From Rhipicephalus microplus (lineage: Eukaryota > Arthropoda > Arachnida > Ixodida > Ixodidae), in contig NC_134700.1 in NCBI RefSeq assembly GCF_043290135.1, positions 164,019,272 through 164,083,271 on the forward strand: a DNA stretch of 64,000 nt, in the 5' to 3' direction. Of this stretch, positions 10,340 to 22,469 are shown piece after piece. Position 1 is the first letter of the stretch; each line of letters opens with the position of its first letter. A program made the position numbers and the translations under genes. The notes beneath the pieces were generated by a model that was not told the origin of the DNA, ran no database searches, and saw nothing but the letters and a program-made list of their open reading frames with translations.

Positions 10340-11010
10340 TCTGGGTACTCTCATCATCACCCCCTTAGGTTAGGGCAAAACTATCATGAGAGCGTAAAAT
10401 GGTTTGACGAACACGACTCGCTGGTCATGACGTGATGAATGTCGCAATACCTTTCCTTACATATTCAGACCCTTTCCGGCAGTCGTGTGACACATAACCG
10501 TGTGTGGGTACGCGCCACAGGTATGCGGTATGTGCCACAGGTGAGTGACAGGTTATATCTACGCAGGATCGGCCAGCACAGACATGGGCAATTTTAAGGC
10601 GTGAACATTCGGAAAAAGCTGACATTGACCGCGTTGACGCGAAAAATGCAAAGAATTGATATCAAGGTCCGAGCAGGCATCACAACCCTGCATTCTGCGT
10701 GGCAACCAAGCATTCCACCACAGAGCCATGCCAGGTCTCTAAACGACTTTTCAAATAGACCTGAATGTGGCTTAAACGTCAATTGTGGTTGCGGTGATGC
10801 TTATATAATTTTATATACATTAAATATGTACTCCTGTGATAAAGCTGTCATGTCGGGTTAACTTCAGTTGCAGTTAGGTGCCATCAGCTGAAGTTGATTT
10901 ATGTGGCTCTGTCAAGGACTAATAGCATCGCGAGCACCACCTTTTATATCAGCTTACAGCTTCTAGTGTTGCTGATATTTGCTGCTGCTGTCATCGTTAC
11001 GCAACTGTAA
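10340..11010 (+). repeat. Duplicated repeat B, copy 2
   Basis: The second copy of the 9010-10050 repeat, without the 350-bp extra segment. The copies are diverged by roughly a fifth to a quarter by eye, so the duplication is old. The tetranucleotide array lies at the junction between the copies. Confidence 0.6.
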
Positions 11011-11057
11011 ACAACTGTTTATATAAAACAAATACAGCGGTTTAAAGTATGTCTCTT

Positions 11058-11250
11058 CGTGAATTTGTACAAGCCTTTAGCGCCACTTCGTAACGTTTCG
11101 CTCAATAAAAAATTATAACACAGCCACCATGCACTCCATGCTTCACATGACATCGGTTTCCAAGGTACGCTAAATCTGCTGAATTTGTACAATTGTTTAG
11201 CGTCAATTCGTGATGTTTTTCTCAATAAAAAATTACAACATTACGATCTA
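11058..11250 (+). repeat. Two tandem units of about 117 bp
   Basis: The block GAATTTGTACAA...TTTAGCG...CTCAATAAAAAATTA occurs at about 11060 and again at about 11177. It looks like a short tandem pair of a dispersed repeat, with no coding signal. Confidence 0.6.
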
Positions 11251-11299
11251 CCGTCCGCATGCTTCGCTCATCGGCAATTCCCAAGGCAGGTGGGACCTG

Positions 11300-12130
11300 C
11301 ATTTTTTATTTGATTATTCATATGCCTTAAAAGTACGAGTCGTACCCTATAATATTTTGTGATTCTGTTTACACAGGCTCAATCAACAATTACTATCACC
11401 GCCACTTTCATATCCCCACTCTCGACACAGTCACCTTCATCGCTGCTGTAACATTAGTGCCTGTAATAGACATCCGAATGCAGCCAAACCACGCAAAGAC
11501 TCTACTACAACCCTTTCTGCAATGCGCTCTGGGAAATATTTTCTTGTGCTGAAAAATTTTGCGGATACAGCTCTAGAAAAGTTACATTCATAAGGGCTTT
11601 TCGCCTTGCGCCTTCTATTGCCTATATATGTACTACCGGAAAAGTAATAAACTGGTAACCAGAACAATCAGCTGCAGTGCGAGAACTTTCTCGTAGAAAG
11701 AGCAAACAATTAGTTCGAACCACTCTAAGTACGCCAAGAAAGGTTACAATGCGTAATTCGATAATTGTTCAAAATCTTTCATCCTAGTCGTTCCGGCTCA
11801 CTCAATAATGGCTAACTGTGATGGCATGTTCATTGTTTTCAACTTTACTTTAACTATCCCGCCACGGTCAGTGAAATAAAAGAAATAATCTACGGTAACA
11901 CAACCGGGTCATTTTAAAAACAAATACAACGCAACACATTCATTAGAAGACACGAAAACGAAGTAGAAGCATCGAATAGTTTCATTTTAGCGATTCTTTG
12001 TTACCATAATCTATCGTAATTGTCGTTATCAGCGTCACTCGCGTATTTTTATTATCGCCGCTATTTTAGCTGATGTAGCCCCATTCCAGCTGATCTACAG
12101 CCTGTTCCAAAGCGCATTTGCCTCGAGTCC
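11300..12130. other. No gene recognised
   Basis: Unique-looking A/T-rich DNA with short ORFs and no motif. Confidence 0.45.
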
Positions 12131-12189
12131 TATGTCCTGTTTGTTTTAAATGCGAAGCATTTCTTAGCGAACTTCGGCGACATTGAGCG

Positions 12190-12265
<76 letters not shown>
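12190..12265. repeat. (TATC)n microsatellite
   Basis: About 19 perfect units inside composite repeat C. The second copy retains only about four units. Confidence 0.95.
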
Positions 12266-12864
12266 CGCCAACGACTTTCAGCTCTCCTGACCGTTTCGAT
12301 AATGGTATCGTTACCAAACTTGATATGGCATAACATGACTGTATGGTGAACATATTTGGCTAGCCATGACAGGAAAATTATGACATATATGTCATGAATG
12401 TCATGATGTACATTTCATGGTCCTGCAGCTCTTGCGGTGGTTTCATTCACATGGCTTGTTGCAAAACTGGTATGGTATGACGTAATTGCATGGCCAACAC
12501 AAGCGACTGACACTAACATGAAAATCATGACATGCGTGTCATTTAACAACATGACTTTTATGCCACGCTCATGATGCGCTGGCGACTGTTTCGCTAGTGT
12601 CACATATACCTAATTCGGTAGGACGGTGCGTAAATGCATGACGAAGGTATGTGACTGGTGCAAATATGATAATCATTAGATGTGTGTCATGTAACAACAT
12701 TACTACATGCTACGCTCATGATGTGCTCGCGGCCGTTTCGCTAGCTTCACATATGCCAAATTCGGTATTACGTGACGCCAGTGGATGACGGAGGTATATG
12801 AGAGGTGCAGACATGATAATCGTAAGACGCAGGTCGTGTGAGAACATGGCTACATGCCACATTC

Positions 12865-13195
12865 TAGGCGCCAATACATTTCGACGCAACCCAGTGCGCG
12901 TGCTCGCCGGCATTGCCACGCCAGGTGCCGGACCTGCCATATACTCGCAGGCACGCGCCGCGCTGCGTTTCTTTAACGCATGCGCTTTTCAGCGCGACCG
13001 GTATCCCTCCGTAACGAAAGGAGGGAGACGCAGTTTTGTCTGGGTAACACATCGGTGCGAATTTCGCACCGGTTGCCGTCGGGCCATGCCGGTCGCACCT
13101 GGCGTCAGACTATAGAGTGCTCGCGTTTTGCTAACGTAGCGTCGCTGTGCCCACCGTGAGCGCGCGTCAACGCTACGTTGGAGTATATTGGGCCC
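12865..13195. mobile_element. MITE-like 331-bp insertion
   Basis: GC-rich DNA that interrupts a 146-bp monomer exactly between GCCACATTC and TTCATGATG, leaving a 3-bp TTC duplication. Its ends are imperfect inverted repeats: GGCGCCAATACATTTCGACG on the left matches the reverse complement of the right end at 14 of 20 bases. The near-palindrome CGGTGCGAATTTCGCACCG lies inside. There is no transposase. The superfamily is not assigned. Confidence 0.6.
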
Positions 13196-13479
13196 TTCAT
13201 GATGCACTCTGGCCGTTTTGCTAGCTCCACATATATCAACTTAGGTGTTACGAGACGTCAATGGATGACGAAGTATATGACTGGTACAAACATGATAATC
13301 TTCACACGCCTGTCATGTAAGAACATGACAACATACCAAGCTCATAGTGTGCTCGCGGCCGTTTCGCTAGCTCCGCATATACTAAAATTGGTATCACTAG
13401 ACGTGAATAGATGACGATAGTAAACCACACATCTAAGCATGATAATCATGACACTGAAGTTATGTACGGCATCATTTAC

Positions 13480-14060
13480 CTCCACCTCGTAACCTTGTGC
13501 TGATTTTAAAGTGACATTTCAACATTTGTCATTCGAGCTTCGCATATCATTGATTCCTATTGTACCTGGACTCTGCCAATTTTTTTCTTTACTCCATACT
13601 AGCTACGAGCAATGCCCTCTGTACAATCGCGCAGGCCTTAGCCTGTGCCCACGTCCGTTCGGCTCCACGAAGTCTAGTCTTCGAGTACCACAAGGCGCAT
13701 TATTTCATAGCTGTCGATTCTACTAATGTCAGTCATTCCGCAACCCTGATGCTTTCCTTTCCGCGCTAGGAACATTTCAAAGCATTTCCGTACCGTCAAT
13801 GGGAGGCTTACTCGAGCGTTTGCGATAAATTTCGAAATAGGCTTACAGGTTGGTGCCCGTGAGCACTTGATGCGGCAAAGAAAGCGTCGTACAAGATGCC
13901 TGCAGTAGAGTTGTTCGAATACTGGAGCACTCTCAACAACGTGAGATGACTGAGCTTTCAAGTATCTCAAATGAAATCAATAAAGAAGCTTGCTTTCTTG
14001 CGTGTGTGCGTATACATGTTAGTGTTTGTATTTATGCTTGTTTTGACTCGACTTATATTG
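13480..14060. other. No gene recognised
   Basis: ORFs up to about 98 codons occur on the minus strand (13674-13970), but with no recognisable motif or splice context. Confidence 0.4.
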
Positions 14061-14064
14061 AAGC

Positions 14065-14225
14065 AAACGTTATAGTGCTCAAAAATTCTAGATAAGAAAA
14101 AGGAACTGAGAGTAAGCTGCTTGCTTTCACTAACATTTTTTAGTGTCAGCTGTGCTAGCGAGGCCTGGTTCGTGTCGCTTTGTACAGGCCTGTTCGTTTC
14201 AAGGGCCGTTATACTTTTCTTTATC
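14065..14225 (+). repeat. Dispersed repeat D, copy 1
   Basis: Aligns with 16652-16810: both contain TTCTAGATAAGA, AGCTTGC- or CTGCTTGC-like blocks, and a segment ending in CAGGCCTGTTCGTTTCAAGG / TAGGCCTGTGCGTTCCAGG. No coding signal. Confidence 0.5.
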
Positions 14226-14229
14226 TATG

Positions 14230-15000
14230 ACTGAACGCAAGAGCGGCATTATTGATTCTGTCAAGTATTTTGTAAAGCTTTTTAAGCTTATATCTGCACT
14301 GTTCAATTAGGGACTCTTCATTACGACAGCTTGGCGGCAACACCTTGAGACCAGACCAACTTGTCGATTTTTACTGAATTCCTTATGATTTCACCACAGG
14401 TGACTCAAAGACACAGGTAATCTTTGTTTTTATTTTTTTTATTTTCAGTTCATTTGTTGAGACAACATCGCCCCTCTGGAAGCTTTCGGAACTTAACGTG
14501 GTGATACACTGCCTCTAAGATCACAGGCATTGCAAGATTTTTCTTCCTGATCTTGCTTTGCACTGCCTTCATAATCGGCCTATTCTTGCTCAAGCTGCAA
14601 TGTCGTGTGGTGAAGTCACAATGACACATCACGAATTTTCACGATTTCTTACGTTGTCGCATCAGTACGTAGTGATCCCATTGGACATCACTCCTATCGC
14701 AGCCAATACTCACGGCCAATGTTCTTTACTTTTTACTGACATGAAATAAGGGTACGCTGGCGCATTAGCACGGTGTATAGAGCACAGTGAACACTTAGTG
14801 AACTCGATGGACTCAGTGAACAAATTGAACACATTGAACAAACGCTCATTATCTCCTAGAAGAGTAGAACACAAAACATACATTGTCCGCCTTTTCATAG
14901 CTTAAAACATACGTGGCACATGCTATATTAAACTTGGTAACACTAGGACATTTTCAGGTTTGACGAGTCTTCAAAATTTTTACCCTTAAAGCTTTCAAAT
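14230..15000. other. No gene recognised
   Basis: No repeat match inside the window and no convincing ORF. Confidence 0.45.
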
Positions 15001-15052
15001 TTTCAAGACGATAGTCTTTCTTAGGTACCTTCGATGCAAAAATGTTGGTCTC

Positions 15053-15115
15053 TCCGTCCGTCCGTCCGTCCGTCCGTCTGTCCGTCTGTCTGTCTGGCCG
15101 TCCGTCCGTCTGTCC

Positions 15116-15149
<34 letters not shown>
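15053..15149. repeat. CCGT/CTGT microsatellite
   Basis: A mixed tract of CCGT then CTGT units at the position occupied by (CTGT)n in the other copy of repeat A. Confidence 0.95.
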
Positions 15150-15547
15150 ACATTTGTCTCTTTGTCCACTCTTAACGGCATCGTGTACTTGAAATGACCG
15201 ACCCCATCCGCAGCGCCCACCAATGTTGCTCAAGATTGAGCGTTCATGCTTGTGCAATTGTCAATTAGAAAGCAATGATTGCGAATGTGTGGGACACAAA
15301 TCAACACGTATATATTCTTTATGTGCGTCTTTGCTAGAAAATGCATACATAAGCAATTTTATGGATTCTAGCGCTTATCACGCTGCGCTGATCATGCAAC
15401 GCTTGCACGGAAAGGCGAGTGTTCCCAACGCTTTCCTAAGACAACACGGTGGTGGCACCTACCCGTCGCGTTGCATTCTACACATTATCAACTCTCAGAT
15501 TGGCGCGCCATCGTCTCAGAGCCACGTGCTTTGTTTTCCCAGAAAAC

Positions 15548-15735
15548 TGCCAGATGGCATGACGATAGTTGTAGCGCGAGAACAAAATGACGACACAGAG
15601 ACAAGAAGGACACGAAAGACAAAGAAGTCCAAAGAAAGTCCCTCTTGTCTCGGTGTCGTCGCTTTGTTCTCGCGCTATAACTATCGTCATGCCATACCAA
15701 CTAGCCCAAGCTGCCACACCTCTATGCCAGATGGC
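15548..15735 (-). mobile_element. Hairpin retroposon-like element 1, with target-site duplication
   Basis: The insert 15559-15724 is flanked by the 11-bp duplication TGCCAGATGGC (15548-15558, 15725-15735). Arms at 15557-15611 and 15639-15693 are inverted repeats of 55 bp with five mismatches, around a 27-bp loop. On the minus strand the element begins with a head of about 31 bp containing TTGGGCTAGTTGGT, which resembles a tRNA D-arm or A box, followed by ATAGTT within the arm. The related repeat at 198-935 supplies the empty site. No coding capacity. Confidence 0.8.
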
Positions 15736-15939
15736 GCTCATACCTCACGTGTGACGTGGCTTGATGCGCTCGTTCGCCTCTGCTGCACGTTCGAGGCACT
15801 ATAACGCAGCGCCTCCAGAATACCATTCACCAATTTTCTTGCACAGAACATCAAATAAATGTCTTGTCCACTCTCTCCACACGCAAGACTATCGTCTTTC
15901 GACGACATTTGCAGATTAACATGCAGATACGAGGATAAT

Positions 15940-16650
15940 TATTTATCTTGTATTTTTTTGTGGTTTACACAGCCGCCATTCATTCATGATTCGTATGGCG
16001 AATTCTTTTTTTCTTTCGTCCATTGCACATTTGGCTTTTTTCTGGGAGGGGAGGGGGTGACACATGGAAGTCGACAAAGTTTTATTCGCTTGTGCTACAA
16101 GGAAAAAGAAAAAAACAAGTGGGTGGAAGGCTGGAAAGCAATGACTTGCCTGGAGAGATAAACTTTAAACATATTGCTTTCTCAACTCACGGAATTTGTA
16201 TATTTAGCACCGTACTGCCCTCCATGCCCTTTGTCTTTCACTGTTATCACTAGCGCACCATGCTCGCAATTCCCACACGTTAACGTCTTCTCCAGACGTT
16301 ACCCTACGGTTATGAGGTGCCGTTACTCTCAGGAGCCTCTTGAAATGCCGACAACAGAGCCACTATCTGCTTCAGACACGAAACAAACAAAAACGTGGCT
16401 CCTATCTTTGAAACACTGCAAGTACCCAGCCTGAGTTTTACGGTCAAAGTATCGACAGGCGGCGAGCAACGAAAAAAGCGTTATTATCATGTTCTCTGTA
16501 AACTGTTATGGCATTTCATCGAAAAAAAATTATTCAAAGCTGCTTTTTCTTGCGTAGAAAAAAACTTGAAGATGTCAGAAGTTTTGTTTAGCAAGGCTGT
16601 AAATTGGATGCCAGCAAGTAAACATCACTGTCTTCACTCACCTATTATTA
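15940..16650. other. No gene recognised
   Basis: Short ORFs without motifs. No repeat match noted. Confidence 0.4.
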
Positions 16651-16651
16651 A

Positions 16652-16810
16652 AGAAAACGTTAGGGTGCTAGCATTTTCTAGATAAGAGGGGTAACGGAAG
16701 GTGAGTAGCTTGCATACGATAATATTTCTTTAGCGTGTGCTGGGCTGGTGAGACCTTGTCCATGTAACTGTATATAGGCCTGTGCGTTCCAGGGGCCATT
16801 ACACTTACTC
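16652..16810 (+). repeat. Dispersed repeat D, copy 2
   Basis: Diverged partner of 14065-14225, in the same orientation. Confidence 0.5.
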
Positions 16811-16940
16811 GCAAAACTCGGAAAAATCAAGCTGCGTGTGTTTCTGCTGTTGCTGATACGAGAAACAAACTATGCATGCTGCTATACATATATACTGACA
16901 GCACGCTAGTGCTTGAATTTAAAAGAGGTTTCAACATAAA

Positions 16941-16989
16941 TGTGTGTGCGTCTGCGTGCATGCGTGTGCGTGTGCGTGTGTATGCGTGC

Positions 16990-17021
<32 letters not shown>
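16941..17021. repeat. (TG)n / TGCG-rich microsatellite
   Basis: TGCG-interrupted dinucleotide tract ending in about 12 pure TG units. Confidence 0.9.
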
Positions 17022-17189
17022 CTGTAGAGAGCGAGAGAGAGAGAACTTCACGGACGTGCTCGCACTTTTGTATGATTTTCTATACACAGAGGTGACATGA
17101 CGAGCTTTCTTACATACCACAATTTTCAATCACACTTTGACAGGCCGAAGAATGGCGCCACTAGCCCAATCACCGCGTCTAATATGTGA

Positions 17190-17995
17190 TTTGAACAACT
17201 AGTACTGGAAATTAGAGAGCTGCTTCACCACCTCTTCGACAAAGGACACAGAATCACGTTTCAGTGGCTTCCAAGTCACTGCGGCATATTGGGCAACGAA
17301 CATGCCGATGCAGCTGCTCGATCAGCACACGAAGATGGTGAAGAAGAATCTATATCATTTTCAAGGACTGATGCTGCAATGACCATCCGAAAAATCGCTA
17401 ATGCAGAATTAAAATCCCTGTAGAACACCGAGTGCTTACGGCACACGTGACTGCATAGATTGGACACGCCTCGTCGACTCCGGCCTCCGTCTGGACTCTC
17501 TCGACTCGAGACAACGGTGCTTTGCAGACTATGGCTTGGTGTCGCCTTCACCAAAGCTTTCGCCTTCCGAATCGGCATGGAAGACAGTGCTGCTTGCGGT
17601 CATTGCGGCAGCGATGAAACTATAGAGCACGTTCTCTGTCACCGCCCTCGTTACAGCGTGCAAAGACGGCAACTAGCTGCTGCGTTAGCTCGCCTTGACG
17701 ACAGACCTTTGTCTGAACAATCAGTGCTGGAAAGACGACATTATTTGTGTGCTCACAGAAAATCAGTGAAGGCCTTACTGAACTTTTTGCGTGGCAGCGG
17801 CCTATTGTATAGACTGTAGCACCCCAGCTCCCCCCCCCCTTTTTTTGCGCGCGTCTATTTCCCTCTTCGCTTTCTTTCCAATCTTTCTTCCCCATTCCCC
17901 CTTCCCCTAGTGCAGGGTAGCAAACCGGATGCTCCATTTTCTGGTTAACCTCCCTGCCTTTCCCTCATTTTAATCTCTTTCTCTCTCTCTAATAT
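17190..17995 (+). mobile_element. 5'-truncated LINE with RNase H (I/R1-type), pseudogene
   Basis: The fragment starts in the RNase H domain: ITFQWLPSHCGILGNEHAD, matching the W-(I/L)-P-S-H-x-G-I-x-G-N-E-x-A-D motif (about 17259-17315). After two stop codons near 17420-17450 an open frame (17460-17819) continues with LCRLWLGVAFTKAFAFRIG and a CxxC...H...C finger (CGHCGSDETIEHVLC), and ends FLRGSGLLYRL. The 3' UTR is pyrimidine-rich with GCAGGGTAGCAAACCGG and CTGGTTAACCTCCCTGCC, ending in TCTCTCTCTC near 17990. RNase H places it in the I/R1-type group; the exact clade is not resolved. Confidence 0.8.
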
Positions 17996-17999
17996 GCGA

Positions 18000-20900
18000 T
18001 GCCCATCTTGCTACACCTCTTTCTCTAATTATGATTTGGCGGTTAACGTCTACCGATACCACAATGGTTTGTGTAATGAATTTACGATTAATGTTAGTCG
18101 TTAAGATGGAGATGTACCGAGTGTCAGCGAGGGTATACAGCTACGTCAAACGGGGCTACAGCTGCCAAACATCAAAACATACATTCGGCAAACCCTTCTT
18201 TATCAGTGTACAGTAAATATTTATTTACCCTTTTAAAGGTGTGTTTTTTTTCAACCATGTTTTATTTTCAACAAAAGACTGCTGTTACATTTTTTCATAT
18301 TATTACACTTTCTTGCTTATATTCCGGATTGTGTGTAATATAATTTGCCTTGTTTGCTAATAGCCTGAACACTGTCCGCATGCAATTATTATTAATATTG
18401 CTATTGTTATATTACTACTATTGACGCATTATCAACTTCTCAACGTTTTTCTTCAAAAGCGTATAATTTGTTGTTTGTATTAGGGGCGTTACATTGTTTA
18501 CAATCAGTGTGTTTGTAAAACATCTCTTAAGGGGACCCCAGGCACCGTCATAAATACACCAATACAAGCGGAATGAACAAAAGTTTTTTAAAGAACAAAA
18601 TGTGGGAGAATATAACGTTAAACTCTCCCTTGTTGCTTCCTTTCTAAATGGTTATTAGCTTTATATAATCTGTGTAACTGGTCTTTGGCAAGCACACAGC
18701 ATCAGCTTGTTACGCGAGGCAACAAATGCCGCGAACATGATCCATCGCGTAAGGACCAATTATGCACGACCACGTAAAATTAAGAGAATAAACTATCTTT
18801 GATACGGCATATTGTTTGCCATTGGTTCTCTGGCATTTAAAATTTTCTGTGTGCCAGAAAATCGCCAACTTGTTACATGACGTTGCGAAGCCGGAGAGGA
18901 TCTCTTTTTAAATCTAATTCAAGTAGGCTAGCTGCCATTCACATAAGCAGCGGCTACTTAAAGCAGCTGGTGAGATGGGTTATGAGTATAATAAAATATT
19001 TTCACTTGCAGCATAAAGCTGTTTAGTAGTTTGTGCGCGTATACATCTCTCTGAGCTCATGCTTGCTGAGAGAAAGAGGAATAGAGAGAAATAAGCAGCG
19101 CTGCACGTGTGTGCTCCTTTGCTATCCGAGATGTATTTCGAGCTGTTCAAGTTGAGCGAAAACTAACTACCCCTACTCTAAACTAGGCCTCCACAGTCCT
19201 AAAAACCACGGTCTTTCACATTCTTCTTGGTTTGGTGGGTCAAGTTGTGGGGCAAACTTAAAAGCTTAGCTTCCTACTGAGCTCGAGTCAATTGTATTTG
19301 TGGCCACTTCGCAAGCTGCCGCTATGCCTCCAAGTTACCATAAGCAAGACTGATCAGGTTTCATCGAGACTAAAGCGGAAACAATTTTTTTTTTCGTTTC
19401 AGTACGAAAAAACTTAAATATCAAAAACGATTCATCACACTCATCAGCTCGCAACAGTCTCGAGAGAGAAGTGGTAATGATATATTCTTTCCGAAGACAC
19501 TTATTTTCCGGAAAGAGCAAACGGTTTGCAGATTTTTAAAACGTTTGCTCATTCCCATCCGTAACTGCATCACCAAGTCAGAGCAGAATAAAAGCATGAA
19601 CAAGTGATGTAAGCATATAGGATCCCTGTTCAGCGCTTGCCTGCTCTGCAATACTACAGCACAAGACTCGAAAGCGTTGCCTTGACGACCCGTACTGCGC
19701 AAAGCCTACATGAAAAATTGTCACAGTGATGTTGGCGAAATTTCACTACGTTGTAACATTGCCACGTAACATTTTCATTCTGCCGTAAAAACGTAATCGA
19801 GTGATCACTGTTGTGACGGAAAATTTCGCCTTCCTTGTTGGTTTCCCCGGTGTGCAGCCAGACGTGACCACGCTCTAAAGTAGGGGGGCTAAGGCCTCAA
19901 ACTTTTTTCAGTGGGGGGGTGGCTCCCTCCTTTGCCGTCTGCCCCCCCCCCCACGGCTGACACGCCAATGTAGATTAGTTATTCATTAGGAGAAAAGCAT
20001 GCATCACCAATAATGGAGAATCTAGATTCCTACGAACCTGAAAATAAGTTGTAGAACAGTCTCAATATGTTTGTTACAACTAAAGCGTTGTGGTGATGTT
20101 ATTGCTACAGGTGGGGTTAGCCTGACAATCCTAGCTGGCAATCCCTCCACCTTATGGACTACATTTTTATGCAACGTATCACAGCATGTCCCACTTAAGC
20201 ATGTGTCTCGCTGAAAGCGGAGAAGTATAGAAGTCGACTCTGTGGTAATCATCGCCATACATGTCGGAAACAGAATGTCTTATAGCACCAATGGGGCAAT
20301 CCTCATTTTTCAGTACTGGCCCTTAGTATCTTCTTTTCGAAGCAATAATGCTGACAGGGCCAGGTGTCTTGTCTTGTCTTCTAGGAGATCTAGATGCATA
20401 TCCCCAGCTTCTTCACTCTCAGTACCCAAAGAGGAACTATTGCCAAAACTATTTTAGTTTAAAAAAAACGAGTGAGAGTATATATTTTTCAAAAACAGAT
20501 TTTTCGCAGTAATCTCTCTAAGGCTGCATTTGTTTACCGAACAGCAGTTGATTCTTACGGGAAAAAACGTTATTGTTCTCTAGGCTGTCCTGGAGTAAAG
20601 CGCATTCGTTGCGAACATTTCCTTGCATTTTGGAAACCCACTGACTTTATGTGAACTCGATATCACTGCTGCAAACTGTTCGGATAATGTCTAATGTGGA
20701 CGATCAACAAATAATTCAGAGAAATACCTCAAATGCAGGTGACTTACAGCTCTGCCACTCCATCTGTCCCGCGTATAGACAAACTCTGGAGCCACAACAT
20801 GAACTATTATTGGGGTTGATTGGGTCTCACATTTCTTATTACCCACATGCGTGCTGCTGTAGTGGAGACGAAGATCACGTCGTGTGCACCGCAGCTAAGC

Positions 20901-21269
20901 TTCAAAGGGTTGGCATTTCTGATGGCCTGAAGGGGGTTACCTAATGGTTAACTGGCTTTCACGCACTTGACGATTGTATTTTTTATTTCTTTTTTTTGTC
21001 CACGATGTCATAGGAGTCTTCACCCATCCCAGCTTGTACTTATGTTTAGATGCGCAGCTCATAACGAGGAACGCGGGGAGAAAAGCATGGTATGGCACAG
21101 AAACAAGACGGTGTACCTTTGATGAAGCGCTAAGAGTGGGCGCAACATTAGCGCTGATGCAACGTAGCAAACATGAACAAAAAAAACATCTCACAAGCGA
21201 GCGCTTATAAAAAAACAGTTGCGCATATCGCAAAATTAAATTCACTAAAAAGCCAGCATTGCTGAATAG
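18000..21269. other. Long stretch without recognised gene or repeat
   Basis: ORFs are at most about 100 codons and show no domain. C and G homopolymers occur near 19885-19955. If a host intron is present in the window this is one of the cleaner candidate segments, but I see no exon here. Confidence 0.4.
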
Positions 21270-22090
21270 AAAACAAAAAATATTATCTATCTATCTAGCC
21301 GCCTACGACTTTAAGCTCTTCTGGCCGTTTGGATAATGACATTGATATTAAAATTGGTAGGGTATAACGTGACTGTATAAGAAGCATAATTTATTAGTCA
21401 TAACATGAAAATATAGATATGCATATAACGAATTTCATGACTTACATTTTATGTTCTTTTTGATCTTGCGTGGTTTCGTTCACACAATATTTCGCTAAGG
21501 TATGGTATGACATGACTGCACTGCATAGCGAACATAAGTGACAGACCCTAACGTTGAAATCTTCACATGAATGTCATAATTTGGAAGTTATGACAACTTA
21601 TGAACACACGCCACGCTCATGGTGCGCTCACGGTCATTTGGATAGCTTCATGTACACCAAATTTGATATTACGGGAAGTGAATGGGTGACGAAGGTGTAT
21701 AACTAATGCAAACATGATAATTCGGAGATGCGTGTCATGCGAGAACATGACTATATGCCACGCTCATGATGCGCTCGCGGCCGTGTCGCTAGCTTCACAT
21801 ACACCAAATTTCGTATTAGCTGACACGAACGGACAACAAAGGTAAATGACGCATCCAAAGATGATAATCATGACATGCGTGTCATGTAAAACATGACTAT
21901 ATGCTACGCTCATAGTGCTCTCGCGGTCATTTCACTAGCTTCACTTTACCAAGTTTGGTGTTACATGACGTCAATAGTTGACGAAGGTATATGAATGGCG
22001 CAAACCTGATATTGATGATGTGTGTGCCATATAGGAACATGACAACATACCATGCGCGCTCATGATGCGCTCGCAGCCGCTTAGCTGGCC
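21270..22090 (+). repeat. Composite repeat C, copy 2
   Basis: Short (TATC)n, GCCGCCTACGACTTTAAGCTC leader, then four monomers marked at 21617, 21763, 21909 and 22059 (146, 146 and 150 bp apart). The order matches 12190-13470. There is no MITE in this copy. Confidence 0.75.
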
Positions 22091-22109
22091 TTCTTCTGTC
22101 GTGCTTTTT

Positions 22110-22468
22110 TCACGCCGTAAGCTCGTTAAGTCATTACAAAAGCTGGTTCTTGTTCACCTATTAACTGTGGCGCATACACACTTCAGTCATAAATCTTCAT
22201 CGTCGTCCGCTGCTGCATGAACAATTAGCACAAATCTCCTTGCAAGTCTTTAGCGGATACTATGCTTCTCAGAAGAATGACGAAAAGTAGCATAGGGAAT
22301 GCCGGCCTATTACCCAAAAATATTATTATTATAGACATAGAGGGTATCAAGCAGGCGTGCTTGCAGTAGTTACTCAATGAGTGTTGAAAAAAGGCCCTGA
22401 TAGGCCGCTTTTCTAGTTTTCGCTTTGACTGTGCTGGGTCTTGCACGCGGGCCTGGCGTTTTTTTTCA
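22110..22468 (+). repeat. Dispersed repeat E, copy 1
   Basis: About 350 bp collinear with 27870-28221. Shared blocks include CATTACAAAAGCT, CACCTATTAACT, ATGCTTCTCAGAAGAATGAC and GCCTGGCGTTTTTTTT. A T run closes both copies, suggesting a retroposed 3' end or tail in reverse. It directly abuts composite repeat C here. Confidence 0.7.
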
Positions 22469-22469
22469 T

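Larger units (their letters stand above)
12135..13470 (+). repeat. Composite repeat C, copy 1: palindromic head, (TATC)n, 146-bp monomers
   Basis: The order is a short palindrome AAATGCGAAGCATTT (about 12150), CTTAGCGAACTTCGGCGAC, a (TATC)n tract, a roughly 300-bp leader (CCGTTTCGATAATGG...), then diverged monomers. Monomers are marked by the CTCATGATGCGCTCGCGGCC box at 12569, 12715, 13196 and 13341, a spacing of about 146 bp once the insert at 12865 is removed. The same order occurs at 21270-22090. It has no coding capacity. Confidence 0.75.
15003..15935. repeat. Dispersed repeat A, copy 2, carrying a hairpin insertion
   Basis: The second copy of the family at 198-935. It has the same AAGACGATAGTCTT inverted motifs (about 15005 and 15887-15900), a microsatellite after the left motif and conserved body blocks. 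Without the insert at 15559-15724 it is collinear with copy 1, which keeps the uninterrupted target (TTGCCAGATAGCGCTC, about 724-739). Confidence 0.65.

Noticed and set aside
9992..10360. Met-Asp-Gly-Trp repeat ORFs on the minus strand
   Set aside because: Translation of a tetranucleotide array; not a gene.
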